From Sesamum alatum (taxonomy: Eukaryota; Streptophyta; Magnoliopsida; Lamiales; Pedaliaceae), in NCBI GenBank assembly GCA_034509735.1, contig JACGWO010000002.1:23421636-23485635 (forward strand): DNA of 64,000 bases, written 5' to 3'. Below the pieces are notes generated by a model. That model was not told the DNA's origin. It saw only the letters and a program-made list of their open reading frames with translations, and made no database searches. The translations under genes were made by a program, and so were the position numbers. Of this stretch, positions 34,091 to 46,238 are shown one piece after another; within the stretch, counting starts at the first letter, position 1, and every line of letters starts with the position of its first letter.

Positions 34091-35104
34091 TTAGGTTTTC
34101 TCTTTGTTTTTCAGTTTTAATTATTTTTAATTAATTCTGAAAATTCGTTTTGTTTAGTTTTTTGCCTGTTTTCAAAGACATTATTTTGGGAGGTTGAATT
34201 ATGTTGGATTTGGAATCCCGTGGGTAATTTACCTAGAAATAATGAGGAAGGGTCTTCCTAAAACGGGAAAAATATTATTGCCAATGGTTGTACCATATTT
34301 TTCATACGTTACGCATTTATTTTATCTTGGATAATTGTGATTGGTAATCATGTGATATTAGCATGTATTTTATGTGATTGGATCATGTGATTATGTGCGT
34401 TGGATGGAAATGGATGATCACGATCCCTAGACCGAATGTATGGTTTAATTTTATGTTGGGTCTGTGTGCCTCTTTTCTGTTTTCTCTTTCTCCCCTTTCT
34501 AGTTGCCTTGGAATAATAAGGCATTCTTTCTCCCTCCTTATGTACTCCCTCGGGTTTTCGCTGGGGTTTCTATTTTTAAATATTTAATGTGAGTAGGATA
34601 GGAGTGAGATTTTATTTTATGTAATTGGTGGAGAAGAAGGAAGGTCTACATGGAAAGCCCATACTGGAGGTTCCAAGGCGTTTCCATGAAGAGAAGAAAG
34701 AGAAAAGAGACCAAGGCCCATCAGAATGATGATTGGGTTACTATTAATGTAATAGTGTAGGACCAACCCTAGATTGACCATAGATCCACGGCGGACTCAG
34801 TGGATCGCATAGGATTCGGGCTCGTGATCATCCAACAGGGGCGTTCTAGGTTTTAATTTTGCATGTGGTTATTATGATGGATGAATGGCGTTTTATTTAT
34901 CATATAACTGCTAAAGATGCAATTTATTTATTTTCGCATTATGGGTTAATGTGTTAATATTACTATATGAGATCTCGGTCATTTACTACTCTCATATTGG
35001 TTGGACCAATGTCCAAATATTAGACCCTAGAAAAAATGGACATGGACTCTAGGACTGTGTCCATGCCTTCCAGTCCATGGCATAGTGAGGAAGCTGATTT
35101 AGGT
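34091..35104 (+). other. leader of B, remaining part
   Basis: Untranslated leader between GC tract and hairpins. Matches the A2 leader (44960-46000, reverse) in order. No gene seen. Confidence 0.5.
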
Positions 35105-35216
35105 CGACAGCGTGGTCTCACAAATCGTGGCACGTCTATCGTGCTTAAAAAGAAGCTGCACTATGTCATGAACGAAAAGTAGACCATTGTTACCTATCTC
35201 ACGAGTCGTGGAGGTA
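35105..35216 (+). other. twin leader hairpins of B (first one decayed)
   Basis: First: GCGTG (35110) and CACGT (35131) around GTCTCACAAATCGTGG. Second: TACCT (35191-35195) and AGGTA (35212-35216) around ATCTCACGAGTCGTGG. They correspond to the D and A2 hairpins and lie about 370-475 bases before gag. Confidence 0.55.
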
Positions 35217-35472
35217 GCAGTGGGTCTATGGCTCGGTTGATTGGGTCGGGTCTAACGCCCGATTAGCATGATTCGCTTGGAGTCCTCGGGATCATATGAA
35301 AGGGTGAGGCAATAATCTTGGAAATCTCGTAGAACGAGAATGGTATGGTATACCTCCCACAGGATTTTTCCCATGCGAATCGTAAAAGCGGGGTATGGCA
35401 AAATTCGCTGTGGATCCCAAGCGCACTAGGAAAGGTTTTCCAAAAACAACGTTTGAGAGTACCGTGTTTTCG

Positions 35473-35480
35473 TATAAATA
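35473..35480 (+). promoter_or_regulatory. TATA-like box before gag in B
   Basis: TATAAATA in CGTATAAATAGTGGGAG, 105 bases before the gag start position. Conserved in A2 (44582-44589) and D (60913-60920). Confidence 0.45.
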
Positions 35481-35584
35481 GTGGGAGCATTAAATGACTA
35501 AAGACCAAGCATTCAATTATTTATCAAATCACCGTCTTTTATATTCTGCTGATCGCGAGCTCTGTTTTTAAATGTAGATTTAAA

Positions 35585-36418
35585 ATATCTAAGAACCCTT
35601 TATCGACCATTCTGGAGACCAACAAATTCAATAGAACCAATTACAACGACTGGTTGCGCAATCTCAGGATAGTTCTGGATTATGAGAACCAAGGCTACGT
35701 CATGGACGAGCCTCTCCCTAGGACCCTACCGGAAGGATCCACGCCGGAAGAACGTGAGACGTTCGAGACTTGGCATAAGGATAACCGGAAGGTCCGTAGC
35801 GTCATACTTGCTTCGATGACGAATGAGATTCAGAAGCAATATGAAAGACTAGACGATGTCCCTTCCATTATGGCTCGCCTTAAGGATTGCTATGCAGTCC
35901 CGAACCGGCATACTAGGTATGTCACGACCAAGGCGTTCTATGGAACTAAAATGACAGAAGGATCCTCTGTATAAGAGCACGAGGTTAAAATGCTTACCCT
36001 GGTGGAACAGCTCGAGGACCTAAAGGCAGGCCTCAATAATGAGACGTACATAGATGTGATCCTTCAGTCTCTCCCACCCTCCTTCAATCAATTTATTGTC
36101 AACTACAACATGAACGCACTTGAGAAGGGCATTCATGAGTTAATTAATATGTTGGTGCAATACGAGGCAACGACCAAAAAGTCCACCACGCCTTCGGTAT
36201 TGTTTGGAGGTGCTTCAACTTCTAAAACGAAAGGCAAGGGTGTCGGACGTTGGAAAAGGAAGAAAGGGAGGGGAAAAGCCATCAAAACAGCTACGAACAC
36301 TAAGAGTGTTCCCATTGTCAAAGAGGGAAAAGGCAAAGGAAAGGGAAAGGTTGTCTCCGAGCAACAGTCGAGGGCATATGACATATGTATCATTTGTCGT
36401 GAGAAAGGACATTGGATG
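35585..36418 (+). pseudogene. gag: B gag, left part, start codon lost
   Basis: Homologous to the A2 gag (44474). At the start position the codon is ATA, not ATG (35585-35587). Recognisable: NYNDWLRNLRIVLDYENQGYVM, EETFE-like TWHKDNRKVRSVILASM, KQYERLDDVPSIM. A TAA stop lies at 35972-35974, in GSSVQEH, where A2 has a sense codon. A later frame (35990-36418) continues with LEDLKAGLNNETYIDVILQSL and a basic stretch KGKGVGRWKRKKGRGKA, up to the zinc knuckle CIICREKGHW. The coding sequence is cut by A2 after GHW and resumes at 47975. Confidence 0.9.
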
Positions 36419-38416
36419 TGAAAGAATATGTGGATCGTCCCGGGAAATTGCGCGAATGCGGAAGCGCGATATAAAATAAAATACAAAAATTTAAAGTATG
36501 CTTTAATCAAATTAAAGAACACGCTCAAGGGGTGTACCCTTGAGATTCCCGGGTGTTCGGTGTATCTCATGAGTAAACAACATGTAAATGATCATGGAGG
36601 CCATAGGGTAGAAAATTAAAGAGGACGAAAATATTAAACGAGACCTACCCGTTGTCGTTTTCGTCTTCAACAGCTACACGCGTTGTTCCCCATTTTGCAC
36701 CGAGATCTCGTTCTTGAGACCCTCCAAATCGTGACACACGATCCACCCACGTATCTTGCACGTCGTGCTAGCAATGAACAAGTGTATATTTTGGAGTGGA
36801 TGAATCAACAACACGTTATGAATTAACGGTATTGATTCATCTAAGTTCTAATGTTCCAAGAACAAGAGAACTAGAAAAGAATTTCTTTGAGAGAGTGGAG
36901 AGAGAGGGCGGACGAGAGAGAGGGAAGAGAGAGCCGAAAATGAGTGTGTGTTGTGTGTGTGTTGGAATTTCATCATCCTTCAAAAGGTGCAAGGCTAGGG
37001 GTTTATATAGAAGAAGAGTTTAATCCTCTTTAAACTCCACCTCTTTAGAAGCTTAATTTGACTAGGATTTTGACCTAGTCAAAGTCCTAGTCAAAGTAGA
37101 ATTTGACATTGTCAAATTCAATCCTAGCCTTTGATCTCTCCCATTAAATCTCAACCATTAATTTAATTTAATGAAATATTTAAATCCTATTAAATATTCC
37201 AAAAGGCCAAATAAATATAATAAATAAATATTAATATTTTTTCTAGGCCCATTAAATTAATTCCCTTAATAAATCCAATTTATTAATTTAATTCCCTTTA
37301 TCAAATAGAATGAATAATTTTCTCCAAGAAATATATAGGACCCGATTGAATCCAATTTAATCATTCCTTTACTCCAATAGTTAATTCCAAATTAAATACT
37401 AAGTGTGTGTAGATAGTGTGTGACTCTTTAGGTTCACCTTTCAGCTAGACTTGGTCGGATTCCTAGATCCGTCCGTTACCATGGGTGGCCACCTAGCAAC
37501 GGTCCATGGCACTAGAGACTAGGTGAAATAATCGGGGATGAACATTTAGGCTCTAACAGTACACTTGTCCTTCTGTCTTCGGTCTCATCACTTAGAGTCT
37601 AGGGCACGGAAAATGCAGGTACCCATTTTGGACCTAAGTGTCGGTCTGTCCTTACTAAACGCCGCAAGGGAAACCTTCCCTTCTGTTCAGTTATTGTGGC
37701 CACAGATTTTAGGGACAAGACACAGAGCATACATGAGACTCAACTGTCAATGCCTTTTGACAGGAGACAGATCCTTTCTTGGAAACTACTGTCACTCTGT
37801 ACACCCGAGCTGCACTAGACATGGCTTATGACTACTCAAGAGTATTTTGGCAATCTCTCACCATATCTAAGATATAGACCTGATGCACAGGTAAACTCAG
37901 CAATTCCTCAAGTCAAAGGACTTGACCTGTACCGTTGGAACCGGGAACTCACGTCATACCTTGCTGACCATACTCAAGGTCCTCCGTAAGACGGTTCCTG
38001 TGAGTCACCTCAGTCAGCTGCTTCCTAGCATGCTGACCCACTAACACTGCTTAGACGACCTTCGTCACCCGTTGATGAAATACGACAGTAGATGCTTAGT
38101 GCAAGTCTCAAAGGGAATCCCGGTACCCATTTTCGAGATTCCTTGACTTGGAGATTTTCGAACTGATTCGGTAAGACTGATTTCATGGACCTACCTCCAA
38201 GCGTAGTCCCAGTCTCCGAAATCGATTCTCAGTTCGTGGGCTTTGTTTGCGTAGTGAACAGATATGTAATAGCAGATATAAGTGAACGTAAACAAAGTGT
38301 TTCCATATGAATCTTCACTTCTTTATTCATAAATATTTTATCAAACACCTGAAATTGTCTAGACATAGGTTACATATTCCTGCCAAAATTGGCTTACAGG
38401 GTCACCTATTCTAACA
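36419..38416 (-). repeat. 3' LTR of A2
   Basis: TGAAAGAATATGTGGATCG to CTATTCTAACA, about 1998 bp, reverse of the B LTR. TATA at about 37003-37010 and the W-box cluster about 37055-37110 on the opposite strand. Confidence 0.92.
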
Positions 38417-38434
38417 ATCTCCCACTTGACCTTT
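38417..38434 (-). other. polypurine tract of A2
   Basis: Minus-strand AAGGTCAAGTGGGAGAT directly before the LTR start. Confidence 0.8.
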
Positions 38435-39829
38435 AAAGCCAATCGCCCATATGTCTAATCCCCATCCTCTCAAGATGTTGCGTATGAGCGCTCTGCGACA
38501 TAGGCTTTGTCAGCGGATCTGCTGTGTTGTCTGCTGAGTTGACTCGGTCCATCCGGACGTCACCTCTTCCTACCATTTCTCTAAGAAGATGGTAGCGTCT
38601 AAGAATGTGTTTGGAACGGTGATGAGATCTCGGTTCCTTTGCTTGTGCTATTGCACCGTTGTTATCACAGAAGATGACAACAGGCTCGGCGATGCTAGGC
38701 ACCACACCCAACTCTTGGATTTAGTTTCTCATCCAAACCGCTTCCTTAGCAGCTTCTGAAGCTGCTATGTATTCAGCCTCTATGGTGGAGTCAGCAATGG
38801 TTGCTTGCTTGGAACTTTTCCAAGCTCCTACTCCTCCATTGAGGTTGAATATGTACCCCGATTGAGACTTGGCATCATCGTCATCAGACTGGAAGCTAGC
38901 GTCGCTAAAGCCTTCCAGAATTAGTTCTCCATTGCCATAGACTATGAACATTTCCTTAGTCCTCCTTAGGTACTTAAGGATGCCCTTAACAGCATTCCAA
39001 TGTGCCTCTCCTGCACAGGACTGATATCTGCTTGTTACGCTCAAAGTGTATCCAATGTCAAGCCTAGTGCAGTGGACCGCATATTGGATGCTACCTACGG
39101 TAGAAGCATAGGGGATGACTTTCATCCTTTCAAGTTCCTCATCAGTCTGTGGGGATTGTTTCTTGGACAACTTGATCCCATGCCTCATGGGAAGGAATCC
39201 TCGTTTGGAGTTGTCCATTCGATATCTCTTTAGGACTTTCTCCATATACGAGTTTTGGGTGAGTCCTAACATCCTTTTAGATCTGTCCCTGACAATCTGG
39301 ATGCCTAGGATGTAGGAAGCTTCACCCAAGTCCTTCATAGAAAACTGGGTTGACAACCATGCTTTAGTGTTTCCTAACATTCTAACGTCATTACCAATGA
39401 GTAGAATGTCGTCCACATAAAGCACTAGGAGCACTATTGAGCTCCCACTGACCTTCTTGTATACACAAGGGTCGGATTCGTTCTTGATGAAGTCATAACC
39501 CCGTATTACTTCATCAAATCGAATGTTCCAACTTCGGGATGCTTGTTTGAGGCCATAGATGGACTTCTGGAGACGACAGACTTTCTGTTCTTCTCCAGTG
39601 ACCGTGAAACCCTCCGGCTGATCCATATAGATCTCTTCTTCAACGAAACCATTGAGGAAGGCTGTTTTCACGTCCATCTGTCATATCTCATAGTCATACC
39701 ATGCGGCTATGGCGAGCAGGATCCAAATGGATTTAGCCATGGCTACTGGCGAGTAGGTACCTCAAAATCGACCCCGGGTCATTGAGTGTATCCCTTAGCT
39801 ACAAGCCTAGCCTTAAAGGTTGTGACTTC
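38433..39829 (-). pseudogene. pol: A2: RT palm to RNase H, broken
   Basis: Minus strand. A frame from 39677 to 38721 (318 codons): MDVKTAFLNGFVEEEIYMDQPEG, KSIYGLKQASRSWNIRFDE, YVDDILLIGND, MKDLGEASYILGIQI, GSIQYAVHCTR and RNase H SDASFQSDDD, IEAEYIAASEAAKEAVWMRN. A TAA at the next Tyr codon (about 38716) ends it, and the RNase H end (DNNGAIAQAKEPRSHH, ADPLTKPM) is a separate frame (38711-38433). Upstream a TGA (near 39775) and a one-base loss (near 39762) also break it. It is joined across the A3 solo LTR to 41827. Confidence 0.92.
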
Positions 39830-41826
39830 TGAAAGAAATCGGTGGATCGTCCCGGGAATTGCGCAAATGCGGAAGCGCGATAAAAATAAACATATAAAAA
39901 TAAAAGCATGCTTTTAATTTAAAAGAACACGCTCAAGGGGTTTGCCCTTGAGGTTCCCGGGCGTTCGGTGTATCTCATGATCATAAAGCATGTAAAGAAA
40001 TCATGGAGGCCATAGAGTTGAAAATTAAAGAGGGACGAAAAAGTAAAACGAGACCTACCCGTTGTCGTTTTCGTCTTCAACGGCTACTCGCGTTGTTCCC
40101 CGTTTTGCACCGAGATCTCGTTCTTGAAACCCTCCAAATCGTGACACACGATCCACCAACGTATCTTGCACGTCGTGCTAGCAACGAACAAGTGTATAAT
40201 TTTTGGAGTGGATGAATCAACAACACGTTATCAATCAACGGTATTGATTCATCTAAATTCTAATGTTCCAAGACAAAAGAACTAAGAAAAATATTTTCTT
40301 GTTTAGAGAGAGAGGGGCGGACGAGAGGTGAGGAGAGGGGAGGGTGTGTGTTGTGTGTATGATTTCAAGAATCATCATCCCTCAATTGTTTGGAGGCTAG
40401 AGGTTTATATAGAGGAGGAGTTTATTCCTCTTTAAACTCCAACTCTAAGAACTCTAATTTGACTAGGATTTTGACCTAGTCAAACTCCTAGTCAAACTAG
40501 TGTTTGGCCTAGTCAAACGAATCCTAGCCTTCCATCTCCCCTTTCCATCTTAACCGTTGATTTTAATTTAATGGAATATTTAAATCCCATTAAATATTCC
40601 AAAAGGCTAAAAGAATAAATATAATATAATAAATAAATATTATTATTTATTCTAAGCCCATTAAATCAACCCTTTAATAAATCGTATTTATTAATTTAAT
40701 TCCCTTTATCAAATAGAAGGAATTAATTTCTCCAAGAAAATATAGGACCCGATTAAATCTAATTTAATCATTCCTTTACTCCAATATTTAATTCCAAATT
40801 AAATAATAAGTGTGTGTGGATAGTGTGTGATTCTTTAGGTTCACCATTCAGCTAGACTTGGTCGGATTCCTAGAATCCGCCCGTTACCATGGGTGGCCAT
40901 CTAGCAACGGTCCATGGCACTAGAGACTAGGTGAAATATTCGGGGATGAACATTTAGACTCTAACAGTACACTTGTCCTTCTATCTTCGGTCTCATCACT
41001 TAGGGTCTAGGGCACGGAAAATGCAGGTACCCATTTTGGACCTAAGTGTCGGTCTGTCCTTACTAAACGCCGCAAGGGAAACCTTTCCCTTCTGTTCAGT
41101 TACTGTGGCCACAGATTTTAGGGACAAGACACCGAGCATACATGAGACTCAACTATCAATACCTCTTGACAGGAGACAGATCCTTTCTTGGAAACTACTG
41201 TCACTTTGTACACCCGAGCTGCACTAGACATGGCTTATGACTACTCAAGAGTATTTTGGCAATCTCTCACCATATCTAAGATACAAACCTGATGCACAGG
41301 TAAACTCAGCAGTTCCTCAAGTCAAAGGACTTGGCCTGTACCGTTGGAACCGGGAATACACGTCATACCTTGCTGACCATACTCAACGTCCTCCGTAAGA
41401 CGGTTCCCGCGAGTCACCTCAGTCAGCTGCTTCCTAGCAAGCTGACCCACTAACACTGCTTTAGACGACCTTCGTCACCCGTCGGTGAAATACGACAGCA
41501 GATGCTTAGTGCAAGTCTCAAAGGGAATCCCGGTACCCATTTTCGGGATTCCTTGACTTGGAGATTTCCGGACTGATTCGGTGAGACTGATTTCATGGAC
41601 CTACCTCCAAGCGTAGTCCTAGTCCCCGAAATCGTTTCTCAGTCCGTGGGCTTTGTTTGCGTAGTGAACAGAAATGTAAATGCAGATAAGTGAACATAAA
41701 CAAAGTATTGCCATATGAATCTTCACTTCTTTATTCATAAATATTTTTATCAAATACGAAAAAATTGTCTAGACATAGGTTACATATTCCTGCCAAAATT
41801 GGCTTACATGGTCACCTATTCTAACA
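39830..41826 (-). repeat. family-A solo LTR A3 in A2 RT gene
   Basis: Complete LTR of 1997 bp with perfect 5-bp duplication ACTTC at 39825-39829 and 41827-41831. No internal element sequence. It lies in the RT codons for EVTT(F)KARL of A2. Confidence 0.95.
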
Positions 41827-43028
41827 ACTTCTCCATCAACGCCAAGTTTGTGCTTGTAGACCCATTTACAGCCCACTGGCTTAACTCCTTTCGGTGGATC
41901 TACAAGACTCCAGACTTGGTTCTCGCTCATGGAGTCCATTTCGGCTTTCATGGCCTCAAGCCATTTCTCGGAGTCGATGTCAGACATCACTTCTCCATAT
42001 GTCTTAGGATCGTTATCCAAAAGATCGGTCGCTCCTAGAAAGCCATACCTTACTGGAGGTCTGGACTCTCTAGTGGACCTACGGAGAATGGGAACGTCAG
42101 TGGTGACTGTGGGCACTGACTGTATCGGAGCCGGCGGTTCAGGAACTGGGGCTGGCCGTTCCTGAGGCTGTCCTTCATGCCTAGCATGTTGGACCTCTCG
42201 AGGTTGGTCAGCCCTTCGGCTGTTTATCCTGAATCCTCTAAGTGAGGGTTCCGTGGCTGCCTCTGATGGCTGGATTCCATCACTTGATTCCTCAAGGATC
42301 AGCTCATCAGGTTGGATATCCTCTGGGAAGCCTTGCTCCAAGAATACTGCATTTCTTGAAACAAACACCTTTTGTTCCAAGGGGTCATAAAAGTAATAAC
42401 CCGCAGTTTCTTTAGGGTATCCAACGAACCTGCATAAGCTAGACCTAGATTCTAGCTTATCTCCCACTAACCTCTTGACGTATGCGGGGCTACCCCACAC
42501 TCTCAAGTAGTTGTAGGACGCAGGCTTGCCGTGCCATATCTCATATGGCGTTTGGGTCAATGCACTGGTAGGCGCCAAATTCAACAACTTGGCCGCCGTT
42601 TCTAGTGCATAGCCCCAAAAGGATAAGGGCAGTTTGGTAAAACTCATCATGGACCGAACCATGTCCAACAGGGTTCGATTCCTCCTTTTAGAGACACCAT
42701 TTAACTGTGGTGTTCCTGGAGGTGTCCATTCTGATATTATACTATGTTCTTTTAGATAATCTAGGAACTCCCTACTAAGGTATTCACCGCCTCGGTCTGA
42801 CCGTAGGACTTTAATTTTGCAGTTGGTCTGGTTCTCTACTTCAAGTCTGAATTCTTTAAACCTCTCAAGAGCTTCAGACTTGTACCTCATTAGGTAAACA
42901 TGAATGATCATCGATAAAGGTTATGAAGTAGGAGAACCCAGCTCGAGCCTGCGTCCTTAGTGGTCCACATACGTCTGTATGGACCAAGTCCAACAGACCT
43001 GTGGCAAGCCTACTTTGTCCTACAAAGG
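41827..43028 (-). pseudogene. pol: A2: integrase and N-terminal RT, broken
   Basis: Minus strand from 43028: GQSRLATGLLDLVHTDVCGPL (first Asp present), YFITFIDDHS, a loss near 42905 that shifts frame, then MRYKSEALERFKEFRLE, SDRGGEY, TPPGTPQLNGVSKRRNRTL, WGYALETAAKLLNL and WGSPAYVKRLVG. The catalytic Glu is Lys (AAA, 42687-42689). The linker is Pro- and Arg-rich; RT begins SENQVWSLVDPPKGVKPVGCKW and stops at the solo LTR. Confidence 0.9.
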
Positions 43029-44474
43029 GCTTTTGGTCATTTTCCCTCTTAGACAGGATTCACAAGTTGGTAGATCACTCAAGTCCCCAACCTCTAGGTT
43101 CTTTGAGTCTACCAACCTTTTCATCCTATCTTGGGATATGTGACCTAGCCTAGCGTGGCACAGACGTGCGTTCCCGTGATTATCTAATTTTCGTTTGTGT
43201 TGAGTGTTGAGAACGAAATTCATTTGTTGCAAGATATAGAGCCCGTTATGCAATGTACCAAGTAGATGAGCAATTCCACACCTCATCAAATAATAGCAAT
43301 TTCTATTGATTCTAAACTCATAACCACTATTGTCCAACAATGGAATGGAAATGATGTTTTTAATCATACTAGGTACAAAATAAACTTGCTCTAAATCTAT
43401 GCTAATACTATCACTAATCACTAGAGTGGCGGATCCTACTGCTTCTGCCGAGATGGCCTTGCCATTCCCAAGCTTCAGGATCATGTCCCCGCTACCCAGT
43501 TTTCTGCTTCTTTCCAACACCTGCAAGTCATTGCAAATGTGAGCTCCACAGCCGGTATCTAATACCCAAGAGGCAGAATTAGTGACCATATTAACATCAA
43601 TCACATAAGTACCATGGTTCGAGAAGAGTTTGGGGCACTCTCTCTTCCAATGCCCTTTCTCATGGCAGTTGATACATATGTCATATGCCTTCGACTGTTG
43701 CTTGGAGACAACCTTTCCCTTTCCTTTGTCCTTCCCCTCTTTGGCAATGGGAACACTCTTAGTGTTTGTAGCTGCTTTGACGGCCTTTCCCTTCCCTTTC
43801 TTCTTCTTCCAACGTCCGGCACCTTTGCCTTTCGTATTGGAAGTCGAAGCACCTCCAAACAATACCGAAGGCGTGGACTTCTTAGTCGTTGCCTCATATT
43901 GCACCAACATATTGATCAACTCATGAATGCCCTTCTCAAGTGCGTTCATGCTGTAGTTGACGATAAATTGGTCAAAGGAGGGTGGGAGTGACTGAAGGAT
44001 CACATCTATGTACGTTTCATTATCGAGACCTGCCTTTAGGTCCTCGAGCTTTTCCACCAGGGTAAGCATTTTAACCCCGTGCTCTTGTATAGAGGATCCT
44101 TCTGTCATTTTAGTTCTAAAGAACGCCTTGGTCGCGACATACCTAGTATGCCGGTCCGGGACTGCATAGCAATCCTTAAGGCGAGCCATTATGGAAGGGA
44201 CGTCGTCTAGCCTTTCATATTGCTTCTGAATCTCATTGGTCATCGAAGCAAGTATGACGCTACGGACCTTCCGGTTATCCTTATGCCATGTCTCGAACGT
44301 CTCACGTTCTTCTGGCGTGGATCCTTCTGGCAAGGTCCTAGGGAGAGGCTCGTCCATGACGTAGCCTTGGTTCTCGTAATCTAGGACTATCCTGAGATTG
44401 CGCAACCAGTCATTGTAATTTATTCCATTGAATTTGTTTGTCTCAAGAATGGTTGAAAGTGGGTTCTTAGACAT
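43020..44474 (-). CDS. gag: A2 gag-protease polyprotein, longest intact gag frame (484 codons)
   Basis: The start ATG at 44474 (MSKNPLSTILETNKFNG) lies 108 bases after a TATAAATA box and behind the twin hairpins. Gag core residues 1-200 with NYNDWLRNLRIVLDYENQG, YVMDEPLP, KQYERLDDVPSIMARL and ETYIDVILQSLPPSF; basic linker KGKGAGRWKKKKGKGKA (about 225-245); zinc knuckle CINCHEKGHWKREC (about 280, CX2CX4HX4C complete); protease ASWVLDTGCGAHICNDL (about 320); GAG-preintegrase HARLGHISQDRMKRLVDSKN and CESCLRGKM. It ends at a TAG created by a one-base loss (about 43028) before integrase. Gag forms the particle that packages element RNA. Could still be translated, but the element lacks a usable pol. 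Confidence 0.9.
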   Translation of the reverse strand: MSKNPLSTILETNKFNGINYNDWLRNLRIVLDYENQGYVMDEPLPRTLPEGSTPEERETFETWHKDNRKVRSVILASMTNEIQKQYERLDDVPSIMARLKDCYAVPDRHTRYVATKAFFRTKMTEGSSIQEHGVKMLTLVEKLEDLKAGLDNETYIDVILQSLPPSFDQFIVNYSMNALEKGIHELINMLVQYEATTKKSTPSVLFGGASTSNTKGKGAGRWKKKKGKGKAVKAATNTKSVPIAKEGKDKGKGKVVSKQQSKAYDICINCHEKGHWKRECPKLFSNHGTYVIDVNMVTNSASWVLDTGCGAHICNDLQVLERSRKLGSGDMILKLGNGKAISAEAVGSATLVISDSISIDLEQVYFVPSMIKNIISIPLLDNSGYEFRINRNCYYLMRCGIAHLLGTLHNGLYILQQMNFVLNTQHKRKLDNHGNARLCHARLGHISQDRMKRLVDSKNLEVGDLSDLPTCESCLRGKMTKSPL

Positions 44475-44581
44475 TTTTTAAATCTACATTTAGAAAACAG
44501 CGCGCGATCAGCAGAAAATAAAAGACGGTGGTTTGATAAAAATGATTAAATGCATGGACTTTAGTCATTTAATCCTCCCAC

Positions 44582-44589
44582 TATTTATA
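44582..44589 (-). promoter_or_regulatory. TATA-like box before gag in A2
   Basis: Minus-strand TATAAATA, 108 bases before the gag ATG at 44474. Confidence 0.45.
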
Positions 44590-44845
44590 CGAAAGCACGG
44601 TACTCTCAAACGTGATTTTCGGAAAATCCTTTCCTAGTGGGCTTGGGATCCACATCGATTTTTCCCATACCCCGCTTTTACGATTCGCATGGAAAAGATC
44701 CTGTGGGAGGTATTCCATACCATTCTCGTTCCACGAGATTCCCAAGATTATTGCCTCACCCTTTCACATGATCCCGAGGACTCCAAGCGAATCATGCTAT
44801 TTGGGCGTTAGACCCAACCCAATCGACCGAGCCACAGAACCACTG

Positions 44846-44954
44846 GTACCCCCACGACTCGTGAGACAGGTACAGCAGCCTATTTTTCGTTCATGACAAA
44901 GTGCAGCTTCTTTTAAGTACAATAACGTGCCACGACTCGTGAGACCACGCTATT
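44846..44954 (-). other. twin leader hairpins of A2
   Basis: On the RNA strand the first is AATAGCGTG with CACGTTATT around GTCTCACGAGTCGTGG (44954-44921): nine pairs including one G-U. The second is GTACC with GGTAC around TGTCTCACGAGTCGTGGG (44873-44846). Confidence 0.65.
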
Positions 44955-44959
44955 GACCT

Positions 44960-46004
44960 AAAACAGCTTCCTCACTAAACCATGGATTGGAAGGCATGGA
45001 CAAACTCCTGGAGTTCATGTCCATTTTGTCCAGGGTCTAATGTTTCAGCATTGGTCCAACCAATGTGAGAGTAGTGAATGACCGAGATCTCAAAATAAAT
45101 AAACATTCACACATCCATCCATAATGCGTAAATTAAACCATCCATAGCAGTTATATGATAAATAAAAACCCATTCATCCATCATAATAACCACATGCAAA
45201 ATTAAAGTCTAGCACGCCCCTGTTGGATGATCACGAGCCCGAATCCTATGCGATCCACTGAGCCCGCAGTGGATCTATGGTTAATCTAGAGTTGGTCCTA
45301 CACTATTACATTAATAGTAACCCAATCATCATACTGATGGGCCTTGGTCTCTTTTCTCTTTCTTCATTTCATGGAAAACTCAAAGGGACCTCCCGTCTGG
45401 GCTCTCCATGTGGTCCTTCCTTCTTCTCCACCGATTACAAAAAAGGAAACCTTACTCCTAGTCTACTCTCATTACATATAAAAATAGAAAGAAACCCCAG
45501 CGAAAACCTGGGGGGAGTACATAAGGAGGGAGGTAGAATGCCTTATTATTCCAAGGCAACTAGAAAGAGAGAAGGAGAAAGCAGTAAAAGAGGCACACAG
45601 GCCCAACAGAAATTAAACCATACATTCGGTCAAGGGCTCGTGATCATCCATTTCCATCCAACACACATAATCACATGATCTAATCACATAATTACAATAT
45701 ACCAACAATTCATGATTTCCAATCATAATTATACAAAATAAGAAATAAATGAATATGTGTGTAACGTGTGAAAAAAATAAAACATAAATATTGGTAATAA
45801 TATTTTCTCGTTTTAGGAAAACCTTTCCTCATTATTTTAAGTAAAATAACCCCGAGATTCCAAATCCAATGTATTTTACTCCTAAAATAATGTCTTTAGA
45901 AAATTAGGCATAATTAAACCCCAAAAATGATTTTTTAGAATTAATTAGAAATTAAAACTGAAAATAATTAAAAAATAAAAGAAAACACTACTAGGGTTTA
46001 AAAA
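44960..46004 (-). other. leader of A2
   Basis: AT-rich untranslated leader between the GC tract and the hairpins, matching the B leader. No gene seen. Confidence 0.5.
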
Positions 46005-46238
46005 ACCCTAGCAGCAGCACCGGCCGCCGCCGCCGGCAGGTACAGGGCAGCAGGCTCAGCCTGCCGCCCCTGCGCGCGCAGGCGCTGCCTGCGTGTGCAC
46101 GCGCCTGGCCGACAGTGTGCTGCGCGGCCTGGCGTTTCGGCAGGCCGTCGCGCGCGCAGGCTCCCTTGCCTCGCGCGCGCGCTGGCCTGCTCGCTGCCGC
46201 GAAATTGCGAGAATGCGGAAATTGTGCGAATGCGGAAG
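46005..46238 (-). repeat. GC-rich leader tract of A2 and rearranged LTR junction
   Basis: 46005-46200 is the GC-rich tract. At 46200-46238 the bases before the LTR repeat two short pieces of the LTR end (GCGAAATTGCGAGAATGCGG and TTGTGCGAATGCGGAAG), and the initiator tRNA-Met primer site expected here is missing. Confidence 0.7.

Noticed and set aside
33523..34120. Overlapping long frames on both strands (up to about 200 codons)
   Set aside because: They fall in the GC-rich tract, where stops are rare in every frame; composition is low-complexity Arg/Ala/Pro and none is conserved in A2, C or D.
36428..36619. 63-codon frame at the LTR end of A2
   Set aside because: Repeats in every reverse LTR with changes; no coding feature.
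41769..41830. Continuation of the A2 integrase-RT frame into LTR A3 as a fusion protein
   Set aside because: Reading through the solo LTR border is accidental; the normal RT continues at 39829.
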